A stretch of 7,094 nucleotides of DNA from positions 6,090 through 13,183 of the forward strand of contig DCAJ01000024.1 in NCBI GenBank assembly GCA_002311455.1, in the 5' to 3' direction. Origin of the DNA: Anaerolineales bacterium UBA1136. Its GTDB lineage: Bacteria > Chloroflexota > Anaerolineae > Anaerolineales > UBA11657. Both the position numbers and the translations under genes were made by a program. Below, one piece after another: positions 1 to 6,494 of the stretch. Each line of letters begins with the position of its first letter. Position 1 is the stretch's first letter. The notes beneath the pieces are model-generated. The model ran no database searches. It was not told the origin of the DNA and saw nothing but the letters and a program-made list of their open reading frames with translations.

Positions 1-79
1 GGGTATGAGTATTGATTATGCTGTAGCAATTCAAGAAGGTGCTACAATGGTAAGAGTTGGAACTTCAATATTTGGATAA
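1..79 (+). CDS. yggS: YggS/PLPBP-family pyridoxal-phosphate homeostasis protein, C-terminal end (partial)
   Basis: Only the last 25 codons are inside the window; the reading frame runs from base 2 to the TAA at 77-79. The visible end contains GMSIDYAVAIQEGATMVRVG followed by TSIFG. This is the standard C-terminus of the YggS/YlmE/PROSC family, where the 'GMS-D---AI--GATMVRVG' stretch helps bind the phosphate of pyridoxal 5'-phosphate. Family members are cytosolic single-domain PLP-binding proteins of roughly 220-240 residues. They have no proven enzymatic reaction and maintain vitamin B6 and amino/keto acid balance. The downstream neighbour is yggT, the classical partner, which supports the call. 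The bulk of the gene lies upstream of the window, so completeness cannot be judged. Confidence 0.93.
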   Translation, partial: GMSIDYAVAIQEGATMVRVGTSIFG

Positions 80-107
80 ACTATCTTAATTAGTAAAGCA
101 CAATACT

Positions 108-112
108 AAGGA
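108..112 (+). promoter_or_regulatory. Shine-Dalgarno site of yggT
   Basis: AAGGA lies 6 bases before the ATG at 119, a normal spacing, and fixes the yggT start. It sits in the 39-base gap after the yggS stop. No promoter-like or terminator-like sequence is obvious in that gap, so yggS and yggT are probably transcribed together (inference). Confidence 0.75.
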
Positions 113-118
113 ACCATT

Positions 119-391
119 ATGGAAGAAATACTGATTAGACCAATTGGATTAATTTTCTCACTAGTACAGTTTGCGATACTAGGGCGAGTACTATTATCAT
201 GGCTCCGCACTGATAATTCTCACCCAGCCGTACGATTACTATACGACCTAACCGACCCAATCCTCCAACCAATTCGTAATTTAATGTCAGGTATGGGAGG
301 AGGAATGTTCGATTTTAGTCCGATAATAGCGCTGCTACTCCTAAATGTTCTAGAAGGGCTGATCAAATACATAATACGAGGACTATTCTAG
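119..391 (+). CDS. yggT: YggT family small integral membrane protein
   Basis: This 90-residue protein has the YggT (YlmG-like) repeat: a first hydrophobic segment at about 8-27, then the conserved R-LLSW at 23-28. The loop motif TDPILQPIRN follows at about 45-54, then a glycine-rich stretch and DFSPIIALLLL at about 65-75, which opens the second membrane segment. The E. coli protein carries two copies of this unit; a single copy of about 85-100 residues is normal in many other bacteria and in YlmG. It acts in the cytoplasmic membrane. The exact role is unknown, although family members have been linked to osmotic tolerance, cell division/septum context and, in plastids, nucleoid or cytochrome assembly. 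The ATG at 119 has a good ribosome site. The stop abuts the start of the broken yggU, so the cluster was yggS-yggT-yggU. Confidence 0.93.
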   Translation: MEEILIRPIGLIFSLVQFAILGRVLLSWLRTDNSHPAVRLLYDLTDPILQPIRNLMSGMGGGMFDFSPIIALLLLNVLEGLIKYIIRGLF

Positions 392-677
392 GTGGTGCCT
401 AAACTCAAGACTGACATATCCTTATACATAAAGCTATCACCATCATCTAAGACAAATAGAATTGTTGTCAAATATCTGATGGAGCACTAAAGGTACACGT
501 CAATGTACCAGCAAAAAACGGTAAAGCAAAATCAGCGCTACGCGCATTGCTAGCAGATACACCTAAAACTAGTACGCACAATGTCAAACTAACAAAGGGA
601 GAAAAGTCTCAGCACAAAATTTATCAATCCTAGATGCCCGCAGTCTAAATATGGTTCATCTTCATATCAATAGATAA
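392..677 (+). pseudogene. yggU: Broken yggU (DUF167/UPF0235) with two single-base deletions
   Basis: Starting at GTG 392, directly after the yggT stop and 9 bases after GAGGA (378-382), the first frame reads VVPKLKTDISLYIKLSPSSK then TNRIV. It matches the DUF167 N-terminus up to base 466 and then runs to a TAA at 488-490. From about 469 the next frame continues the family: SDGALKVHVNVPAKNGKAKS, the counterpart of the usual 'GALKV-V-APP-DGKAN', then TKGEKSQHKI, the 'GE-S--K' signature. It ends at TAG 631-633. A third frame supplies SILDARSLNM and runs to TAA 675-677. Restoring one G at the lone G 467 and one T in the TTT run at 620-622 gives one uninterrupted 95-codon protein, the normal family size. 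Both lesions shorten short homopolymers. The family is a small cytosolic protein of unknown function. It is either a recent pseudogene or contains sequencing/assembly errors; the surrounding long genes show no such lesions. Confidence 0.85.
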
Positions 678-691
678 CCGACAAAGTGCCA

Positions 692-1393
692 TTACTTGAC
701 ATAAAGAAATCGATTGCAGTTGTCACAATTCACCATAGTATCACCACCACGCGCCGCCTGGATACTTGCAGTAGACACACCCATACCACACCCAGAGCAC
801 ATTCCATCATTCACTAATACCACGGCTACACCTCGATATTTCGTGCGCGCGTTATTGTAATTTCCAAGTACCTCTACCGGAATAGAATTCAACGCTACCT
901 CGCGTTCAGCAGCCAGCTTTACAGTATCATTTGACAAACTTTTGCTCTCTAGCCTCAGTTCTTCCTGGAGAACTCCACGCTCGTCGACAACTGTATCGTA
1001 TTGTCTAACTACCTCCTCGAGAGCGTCCTTACAATCCTCCTCCACGATCATTGCGTTAAGCTTCTTGTCCTCCAGCTCCATTATCCGGCGGGTAAGAGCA
1101 TCACCCTGATCCTGTAGATCTTTCAGCTCCTTTGGGTTAGTGACAGTGCCACTATACAATCTCTTTTCCCCACTCTCGTGTTTGCTAGTGACGATATCTA
1201 TCTCGCCCTGTACAGCAGTGCATTCCTGGGATGCGGACCGCATAGTATCTGTAGCCTTATCGAGATCTTCGGACGCTTGTTCCACAACACGTCTATCAGC
1301 AAGAATTATTTCAATCCGCCGAATACGTTCATTGTTTCGATCAATTTTAGTATCAATTTGCTGTAATATATATATGCTAACTACTGTACTCAT
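692..1393 (-). CDS. Coiled-coil protein with C-terminal C4 zinc ribbon (zf-RING_7 / CdsZ-FlgZ family)
   Basis: From ATG 1393 the protein has 233 residues. Residues about 10-175 are charged, heptad-like helix, expected to form the long antiparallel coiled coil of this family. They include the family hallmark LYSGTVTNPKEL at about 79-90, which sits at the tip of the coiled coil. The C-terminus is a zinc ribbon with CSGC (199-202) and CDNC (223-226), followed by RFLYV. Length and layout match the DUF164/zf-RING_7 family. Characterised relatives are Helicobacter HP0958/FlgZ, which binds RpoN and flagellin mRNA, and chlamydial CT398/CdsZ, which binds RpoN and a secretion ATPase. In most bacteria the role is unknown, and nothing nearby suggests flagella or secretion. 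An in-frame ATG at 1429 would add 12 residues. I prefer 1393 because family members begin close to 'MST-x-LYxLQxID', and because a strong -10 box at 1404-1409 would otherwise lie inside the gene. The gene is convergent with yggU. Confidence 0.88.
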   Translation of the reverse strand: MSTVVSIYILQQIDTKIDRNNERIRRIEIILADRRVVEQASEDLDKATDTMRSASQECTAVQGEIDIVTSKHESGEKRLYSGTVTNPKELKDLQDQGDALTRRIMELEDKKLNAMIVEEDCKDALEEVVRQYDTVVDERGVLQEELRLESKSLSNDTVKLAAEREVALNSIPVEVLGNYNNARTKYRGVAVVLVNDGMCSGCGMGVSTASIQAARGGDTMVNCDNCNRFLYVK

Positions 1394-1403
1394 GGTAGCA
1401 TCG

Positions 1404-1412
1404 ATTATAACA
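1404..1412 (-). promoter_or_regulatory. Extended -10 promoter of the zinc-ribbon gene
   Basis: Read on the minus strand this is TGTTATAAT, an exact match to the extended -10 consensus (TGn-TATAAT). No good -35 box is present at 16-18 bases spacing (GACTTG at about 1427-1432), which extended -10 promoters tolerate. A start 6-8 bases downstream falls near 1396-1398, only a few bases before the ATG at 1393. The transcript would therefore be leaderless or nearly so, and indeed no Shine-Dalgarno sequence precedes that ATG. Confidence 0.6.
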
Positions 1413-1420
1413 CCCCAGTG

Positions 1421-1426
1421 TATAAT
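1421..1426 (+). promoter_or_regulatory. Candidate -10 box for the membrane/spermidine-synthase-like gene
   Basis: TATAAT occurs on the plus strand in the right arm of the palindrome. A start near 1433 would give a leader of about 70 bases to the TTG at 1502. The region 16-18 bases upstream (around 1397-1404, CATCGA-like) is a poor -35 box, and the TG dinucleotide is one base out of register for an extended -10, so this assignment is weaker than the opposite-strand promoter. Confidence 0.4.
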
Positions 1427-1501
1427 CAAGTCGGTACCTACAGAGGATAGTCTTTCACAACAATACCAACCGCACTTACGTTCAACACAAAATATTAACC
1501 C

Positions 1502-3028
1502 TTGCGAAATTACATACTCTTATCAGTATTTATGTCAGGAATGACAACGCTCGCAGCGGAGGTGTCTGCGTTCAGGCTCGTTGGGAATATATTTGGAACA
1601 TCTAACATTGTATGGTCGAGCATAATCGGCCTCATGCTACTCTACCTATCTATTGGTTACTACATTGGAGGAACATTAGCAGACAAAACACCTAGCACAA
1701 TAAAATATTTTAATCTGATTTGCTGGGCTGCCTTCACAACATCACTAATACCGCTGATATCAAGGCCAATATTATTGTACGCGGCTACTGCGTTGGCAGC
1801 CTTAGACGCCCCTATTGTTGCGGGAGCATTTGCTGGCACTATGCTTATCTTTGCAATACCGATAACACTCTTAGGGTGCACATCACCATTTGCAATAAGA
1901 CTACTAACTACACAAACTTCTGAAGCCGGCTCTGTGGCAGGCCGCGTATATGCTCTATCTACCATCGGATCGATCCTTGGATCGTTCTTGCCAGTTTTAG
2001 TCACCATACCATTAGTCGGAACTCGATACACGTACCTAATCTTTTCCGGACTATTACTTCTTACATCACTTATCGGAATTTGGAGATACTCACCCCGACA
2101 AAGTATTCATAAGACTACATGGATATGCTTAGTATTTCTAATCACAACCTATCTATGCTCGCAGGGTAACATTAGACCAGTCGACGGTCTAATACATGAG
2201 AAGGAATCGCCCTACAACCTAATACAGGTGGTACAGCGTAACGAAACACGTTATCTTTTGCTTAACGAAGCCCAGGGGGTCCATTCAATTTACGATCCTA
2301 GCACTCTTTATACGGGCGGTAGCTGGGATTATTTCCTTTCTATACCTTTCTTCAACAAATCGCCTCATCCACCATCTCAAGTAGATAATATAGTAGTCAT
2401 AGGACTGGCCGCAGGCACAATATCTAATCAATACACAAGTGTCTACGGAGGTATACCTATTGTCGGCATAGAAATAGATGGAGATATTCTTGATGCCGGA
2501 CGTAAATATTTTAACATGGACAGCTCCAATTTATCGACTATAACAGCAGATGGCAGATTAGCCCTTCGATACCTACATGGAGACTATTCCGTAATTGCTG
2601 TAGATGCCTATAGGCTCCCATATATCCCCTGGCACCTTACCACGCAGGAATTCTTTATAGAGACTAAATCCCATCTCACCAAGACAGGTGTGCTTGCAAT
2701 TAATGTCGGACGCACACATACTGATCGACGCCTAGTCGACGCCCTCGCGGCCACCTTGCTCTCAGTCTATCCTACTGTGCATACGATAGATGTACCAAAT
2801 ACATTCAATTCAATACTAGTGGCAACTGTCTCACCGACTTCCTCAAGCAATTTGAAAGCAAACCTGAATATTTTACCTGCAAATACCCACCCGTTACTCA
2901 AGACAATGTTACAAAAAACAATAGACAACCTTGCGCAATCTAACCCAAGCAATATTATATTCACGGACGATCGTGCGCCAGTAGAGCAACTAACAGATTC
3001 TATCCTGCTTAGATACCTCTTAAAATAA
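1502..3028 (+). CDS. Membrane protein fused to a spermidine-synthase-like domain
   Basis: This is a 508-residue two-part protein. Residues about 1-218 hold six or more hydrophobic segments (about 4-25, 36-58, 70-86, 90-130, 150-172, 176-194, 206-220) with short loops, as in the 'fused MFS/spermidine synthase' family. Residues about 235-508 form the Rossmann-like polyamine-synthase fold. A beta strand VVVIG leads into GLAAGT (301-306), in place of the usual GGG-rich nucleotide loop. It is followed by GIEID (322-326, the acidic residue that contacts the ribose in true synthases), TADGR (348-352), and VDAYRLPYIPWHLTT (367-381), which carries the aspartate at the catalytic position. The end, FTDDRAPVEQL (487-497), is also typical. 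Substrate and reaction are unknown, and true spermidine synthesis is doubtful. The gene starts with TTG at 1502, because an in-frame TAA at 1496-1498 blocks anything longer and the family's first membrane segment needs the residues before ATG 1532. No Shine-Dalgarno sequence is visible for either start. Confidence 0.87.
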   Translation: MRNYILLSVFMSGMTTLAAEVSAFRLVGNIFGTSNIVWSSIIGLMLLYLSIGYYIGGTLADKTPSTIKYFNLICWAAFTTSLIPLISRPILLYAATALAALDAPIVAGAFAGTMLIFAIPITLLGCTSPFAIRLLTTQTSEAGSVAGRVYALSTIGSILGSFLPVLVTIPLVGTRYTYLIFSGLLLLTSLIGIWRYSPRQSIHKTTWICLVFLITTYLCSQGNIRPVDGLIHEKESPYNLIQVVQRNETRYLLLNEAQGVHSIYDPSTLYTGGSWDYFLSIPFFNKSPHPPSQVDNIVVIGLAAGTISNQYTSVYGGIPIVGIEIDGDILDAGRKYFNMDSSNLSTITADGRLALRYLHGDYSVIAVDAYRLPYIPWHLTTQEFFIETKSHLTKTGVLAINVGRTHTDRRLVDALAATLLSVYPTVHTIDVPNTFNSILVATVSPTSSSNLKANLNILPANTHPLLKTMLQKTIDNLAQSNPSNIIFTDDRAPVEQLTDSILLRYLLK

Positions 3029-3109
3029 AAGTCAGCACCACTTATTGCGACCAATCCAGAACTGTAATCTTTACGGCATATATCTATCAAACCAGTGTAT
3101 CTACGTCTA

Positions 3110-5044
3110 TTATTGGGACACCACATCCATCAGCTCATCAAATGATAACCTAGATTCATTATAGAATATCAACACAAGTGGATGATCGTAAACGGTAAAA
3201 CTCTCATCTGACACACTTGATCTATGGAGGACATCACCATAGATTTCACTCTCAGCAAAATCAATACCCAAGGACATAATCGGATCGCCTCTCAGAGACC
3301 GCCCTGCAACCATCGGGTATCGCGTCTCTCCGAATACCAACTTATACCCAAGAGTCCCATCAAACAAACTGCTGTAGTATCTTGTGCTATAAGGAAACAA
3401 TGATAAGTTTTTATACACTGGCCCATAATTCCTATTGCTTGCCAAAATAATATAGTCACCATTTTCCACTTCGCGCATGATAGACTTCAATTTATCTCTG
3501 GTGTCAGGCAAATTGACTAATTCTAATGTGCGCGCTTCAAAACTATCGTAATATAAGCTCTCACCCTTGTACTTATCTGCTCTCAAGGGCAAAGGGTGGT
3601 CCCATTTCTCTACCAACATGTTACTGCCTCTATCCGCGTTCGCATAAATCCACTCAGACGCCGTAATCCAGGGATGAGGTTTTTCGTACATATCCATAAA
3701 CCCCACTGCATAGATTCCAGTTGTTCCTAGAACGAGAAAGATTAAAGTAAAACCACCAGCAATATTTTTTTTAGCAATCCATATCAACAACGATGCAGCA
3801 TATACAATCTGCAGAGGTAATATAGGTAACATATAGCGCGGATATTTGACGTACAGCCCTCCTATTAGCACGAAATATGATAGTACCCAACTCAGCACCA
3901 CTAACTTATGCGCTTCTCTGCAACTTATAGGTTTAGTACGCATTTCCGACAACACTTTAATGGCGGCGAATCCGGTTCCGCAATATATGGTGACCGTCAA
4001 GGGCCATCCAAGTGTCCATCGACCTTGCTCAATAATTTGATATACATACGGAACTGAACCCCTATACTGCAGCACGAATGGCCACTCCAGTAATCCTCTC
4101 GCCATATAAGATTGTAATATTATATTATCAACATACTCTTGCCACTCAATAATGGCATACGGACTACTTATGCCAAACGCAAGTGCTGCGTATACTATTG
4201 GCATCAACCAGTACACAAATATATTACGCCATATTCCTTTTCTGTCATGAGCCCAAAGTATTTGCGAGCACACTACCGCCGCCAGTGCTGGTACTGCTAG
4301 AAGAACAGCGGTTGCTTTCACTCCAACAGATAAACCTATACAGATTCCCGCAAAATACAAATGCTTTGCTTTACCTGACTCGATATATACAATCAACGCC
4401 CAGAGAGCTACAACCACAGATGTAGCCAGCAGAGCATCAAAAGTGCCAAAACGCGCTTGCTGAATAAATTGAACCGACACTGCAAATAAACCTGCGGCCA
4501 GCAACCCGCACCAACCACCATACATCTTACGGCCTATTAGGTACACCAATACTAGCGTTAGACAATCTGCAGCTACAGAGACCCACCGGCTTACCAGAGT
4601 AATTTGATCAATTTCTAACCTGTTTCCAACCTGAAGCAGATGATTGACTACCTCGCTATCAAATTGCTCAGTAACATAACCACCCATATACTCTAAAATC
4701 TTTGCAATACCAACCGTAATATATAGAGGGAAATGTCCGTAAGCAAAGAGCCTAGACTCGCCTTGTGGAATCTCGATACCTACAGTAGTTCTATTATTAG
4801 GCCAGACGAATGGATTCAGATTCGACAGATCAATAATACCTCTACTATCTTCATCGTGAAACTCAATACTGGTGCCTACTAAATTTATGTACCTCTCGTC
4901 TGGGTGAGTGTGGTGCAGTCCATCCCAATCAATGTGCGACCCCCTAAGCCACGCACCAAACACAATAACCAGCGCAAGGAGTAAGTAGCACTGGCTATCT
5001 GTTATACGTCTAAAGCTATAACGCTTGAGTGGTGATCTAATCAC
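3110..5044 (-). CDS. PMT/ArnT-like (GT39-type) integral membrane glycosyltransferase
   Basis: This 644-residue protein has one membrane segment at about 18-34 and then a periplasmic-side loop with HPDERY at 47-52, the acidic motif where GT39/GT83 enzymes place their catalytic Asp/Glu. YGHFPLY follows at 102-108 and RFGTFDALL at 198-206, both typical of the family, as is PRYMLPILPL at 402-411. About eleven hydrophobic segments lie between 18 and 450. The remaining 190 residues are a soluble, probably extracytoplasmic domain ending in DESFTVYDHPLVLIF (613-627). Such enzymes move a sugar from a polyprenyl-phosphate carrier to a protein, lipid or glycan outside the membrane; the acceptor here is unknown. 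The start is GTG at 5044, overlapping the TGA of the upstream oxidoreductase gene (GTGA, 5041-5044), without a clear ribosome site. It is therefore probably translated by coupling. It converges on the spermidine-synthase-like gene, with 81 bases between the stops. Confidence 0.85.
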   Translation of the reverse strand: MIRSPLKRYSFRRITDSQCYLLLALVIVFGAWLRGSHIDWDGLHHTHPDERYINLVGTSIEFHDEDSRGIIDLSNLNPFVWPNNRTTVGIEIPQGESRLFAYGHFPLYITVGIAKILEYMGGYVTEQFDSEVVNHLLQVGNRLEIDQITLVSRWVSVAADCLTLVLVYLIGRKMYGGWCGLLAAGLFAVSVQFIQQARFGTFDALLATSVVVALWALIVYIESGKAKHLYFAGICIGLSVGVKATAVLLAVPALAAVVCSQILWAHDRKGIWRNIFVYWLMPIVYAALAFGISSPYAIIEWQEYVDNIILQSYMARGLLEWPFVLQYRGSVPYVYQIIEQGRWTLGWPLTVTIYCGTGFAAIKVLSEMRTKPISCREAHKLVVLSWVLSYFVLIGGLYVKYPRYMLPILPLQIVYAASLLIWIAKKNIAGGFTLIFLVLGTTGIYAVGFMDMYEKPHPWITASEWIYANADRGSNMLVEKWDHPLPLRADKYKGESLYYDSFEARTLELVNLPDTRDKLKSIMREVENGDYIILASNRNYGPVYKNLSLFPYSTRYYSSLFDGTLGYKLVFGETRYPMVAGRSLRGDPIMSLGIDFAESEIYGDVLHRSSVSDESFTVYDHPLVLIFYNESRLSFDELMDVVSQ

Positions 5045-6492
5045 GCTTCGAGAATATCGACTGGTCCTTCATCATTAGAAGATATACGCACTTCTTCATG
5101 ATAGGAACGATCAGTATTGACCGTCCACACATCATTTTCCTGCCCTGAAATTGCAGCGTCTACTGCCATAATTGCAGTTAGCATCGAATGGTCTTGATTA
5201 TTATACTTATGCAATCCATTCCTACCTATTGTATGGAAATTAGTAAGGCCAGTTAGCCATTCTTTTATGGTGTCCAATAAGGGACCATAGTGCGCATCAT
5301 ACACCGGGTAAGCCTTTTGCTGCCTCATAACCACACCATCCACTACATTTTTCTTGTAGGCCAACCCAATTTTTTGTATTTCCACTGTACCCAATTCCAC
5401 CAATTCCCTATCTGACATATTCCATAGTCCGTCGCCCTCATTGCAAAAATACTCAAGCCCAAGACTTGTAGTGTCATTACCAGGCACCATTTCACTACTC
5501 CAATTCTTAAAATTTTGTATGCGACCTATCTTAACGTCAGGGCTATGAATGTACACCCAGTTATCGTCGAAAACATCGGCAATATCAACAATCAGAACAA
5601 CTGTTATGAAATCTCTGTAGCGTAAGCCGCCAGCCGCCTTAACCACATCTAGAGGAGGAGCGGGATCAAATCGATCAATCAAATCATTTAATGCCATTGT
5701 GGAAAAGAAGTCAGTACCTTCCACATATTGGATACCATCCGGGCCATCAACCTCTACGGCTATCACCATGTTCTTTTCCCATATAATACGCACCGCTTCA
5801 GTTCCCAGGTCTACACGCCCTCCTTTATCTTCGATAAGTTCAGCAACCTTCTCCCACATCATACCTGGACCGCGCACAGGGTAATAGAACTCTTTAATTA
5901 AAGTCTTAATTACGTCACCGCGCGGAGGAAATAAGGCATTCTTGATAGCTGCCGCCAATGTTAGTCCCTTTATCCGTTGAGCAGCCCATTCAGCCGAAAT
6001 CTCAGTGCATTTGATTCCCCACACTTTCTCCGTGTAAGTCTTGAAAAATATCTCATAAAGCCTTCTACCGAATCTATTTACCACCCACTCCTCAAAGCTT
6101 TGCTCTTGTTTATACGGAAACATTTGAGCCCTAATATAACTAGCAACTATTCGCATACTCTCCCACAATCCAAGCCCACTAAGAGCGTTGTACAACCTCA
6201 GTGGATAGTCGAAAAATATTCCTCGATATAATATCCTTGACTTACGCGGCCGAACTACAAAATCTTCTTGAAGCCACTCATGCCACAAAGCCTCAACCTC
6301 GGGAACCATAGTGAAAAACCTGTGTCCACCAATATCAAACCTGTAACCCTTATGCTCCTCAGTTCTAGCTATTCCGCCGACTAAACTATACTTCTCAAAG
6401 ACGGTGACATCTAGACCGTTTTTTACTAACTCCCAGGCAGCTGTTAGCCCGGCTGGGCCTGCTCCAATAATTACACCCATTCGCTTGCCCAT
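5041..6492 (-). CDS. FAD-dependent oxidoreductase, UDP-galactopyranose-mutase-like superfamily
   Basis: This 483-residue cytosolic flavoprotein opens with the dinucleotide-binding loop IIGAGPAGLTAAWEL (8-22), the ribose-binding glutamate E33, and VGG (38-40). Then come GGHRFF (55-60) and FFKTYTEKVWG (149-159), which resemble the matching motifs of UDP-galactopyranose mutases. A C-terminal FAD-contact region GRNGLHKYNNQDHSM lies at 423-437. Length fits the 'NAD(P)/FAD-dependent oxidoreductase' group often found in polysaccharide loci. These are related to Glf and to carotenoid/protoporphyrinogen-type amine oxidoreductases, but their substrate is not established. I do not name it glf, because classical Glf is about 370-400 residues. 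ATG 6492 is supported by AAGGGA 6 bases upstream (6499-6504), inside the end of lepA; the next Met is at residue 5. It begins 2 bases after the lepA stop and overlaps the downstream glycosyltransferase, so a shared role in sugar or envelope chemistry is inferred. Confidence 0.83.
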   Translation of the reverse strand: MGKRMGVIIGAGPAGLTAAWELVKNGLDVTVFEKYSLVGGIARTEEHKGYRFDIGGHRFFTMVPEVEALWHEWLQEDFVVRPRKSRILYRGIFFDYPLRLYNALSGLGLWESMRIVASYIRAQMFPYKQEQSFEEWVVNRFGRRLYEIFFKTYTEKVWGIKCTEISAEWAAQRIKGLTLAAAIKNALFPPRGDVIKTLIKEFYYPVRGPGMMWEKVAELIEDKGGRVDLGTEAVRIIWEKNMVIAVEVDGPDGIQYVEGTDFFSTMALNDLIDRFDPAPPLDVVKAAGGLRYRDFITVVLIVDIADVFDDNWVYIHSPDVKIGRIQNFKNWSSEMVPGNDTTSLGLEYFCNEGDGLWNMSDRELVELGTVEIQKIGLAYKKNVVDGVVMRQQKAYPVYDAHYGPLLDTIKEWLTGLTNFHTIGRNGLHKYNNQDHSMLTAIMAVDAAISGQENDVWTVNTDRSYHEEVRISSNDEGPVDILEA

Positions 6493-6494
6493 AC

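Larger units (their letters stand above)
1403..1427. repeat. Imperfect palindrome spanning the divergent promoter region
   Basis: GATTAT (1403-1408) pairs with ATAATC (1422-1427), and ACAC (1410-1413) pairs with GTGT (1418-1421). There is one unpaired base at 1409 and a CCCA centre at 1414-1417. Each arm carries TATAAT, one on each strand, pointing outward. It could be an operator, or simply the symmetry expected of a bidirectional promoter. It is not followed by a T-run and lies between divergent genes, so it is not a terminator. Confidence 0.55.

Noticed and set aside
392..677. Programmed frameshifting in yggU
   Set aside because: Two separate shifts would be needed, with no slippery heptamer or downstream structure evident, and the family is normally read in a single frame.
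678..691. Terminator between yggU and the zinc-ribbon gene
   Set aside because: Only 14 bases separate the ends, and no stem-loop with T-run is visible on either side.
1140..1544. 134-codon plus-strand open frame across the zinc-ribbon gene and divergent spacer
   Set aside because: Antisense to a gene with clear zinc-ribbon and coiled-coil motifs; low-complexity composition, no recognisable family, and it runs through the promoter region.
1966..1986. Short direct repeat GGATCG...GGATCG
   Set aside because: It encodes the two Gly-Ser pairs of a GSILGS membrane turn; explained by coding sequence.
1660..2031. 123-codon minus-strand open frame inside the membrane domain
   Set aside because: Shadow of a hydrophobic coding region; no independent start signal or family resemblance.
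3029..3109. Possible bidirectional terminator between convergent genes
   Set aside because: The only hairpin seen, GTAA-TCT-TTAC near 3066-3076, is four base pairs, without GC core or T-run; not enough to call.
2767..3126. 119-codon minus-strand open frame over the end of the spermidine-synthase-like gene
   Set aside because: Complementary to a conserved coding end and overlaps the terminal codons of the glycosyltransferase gene; no motif of its own.
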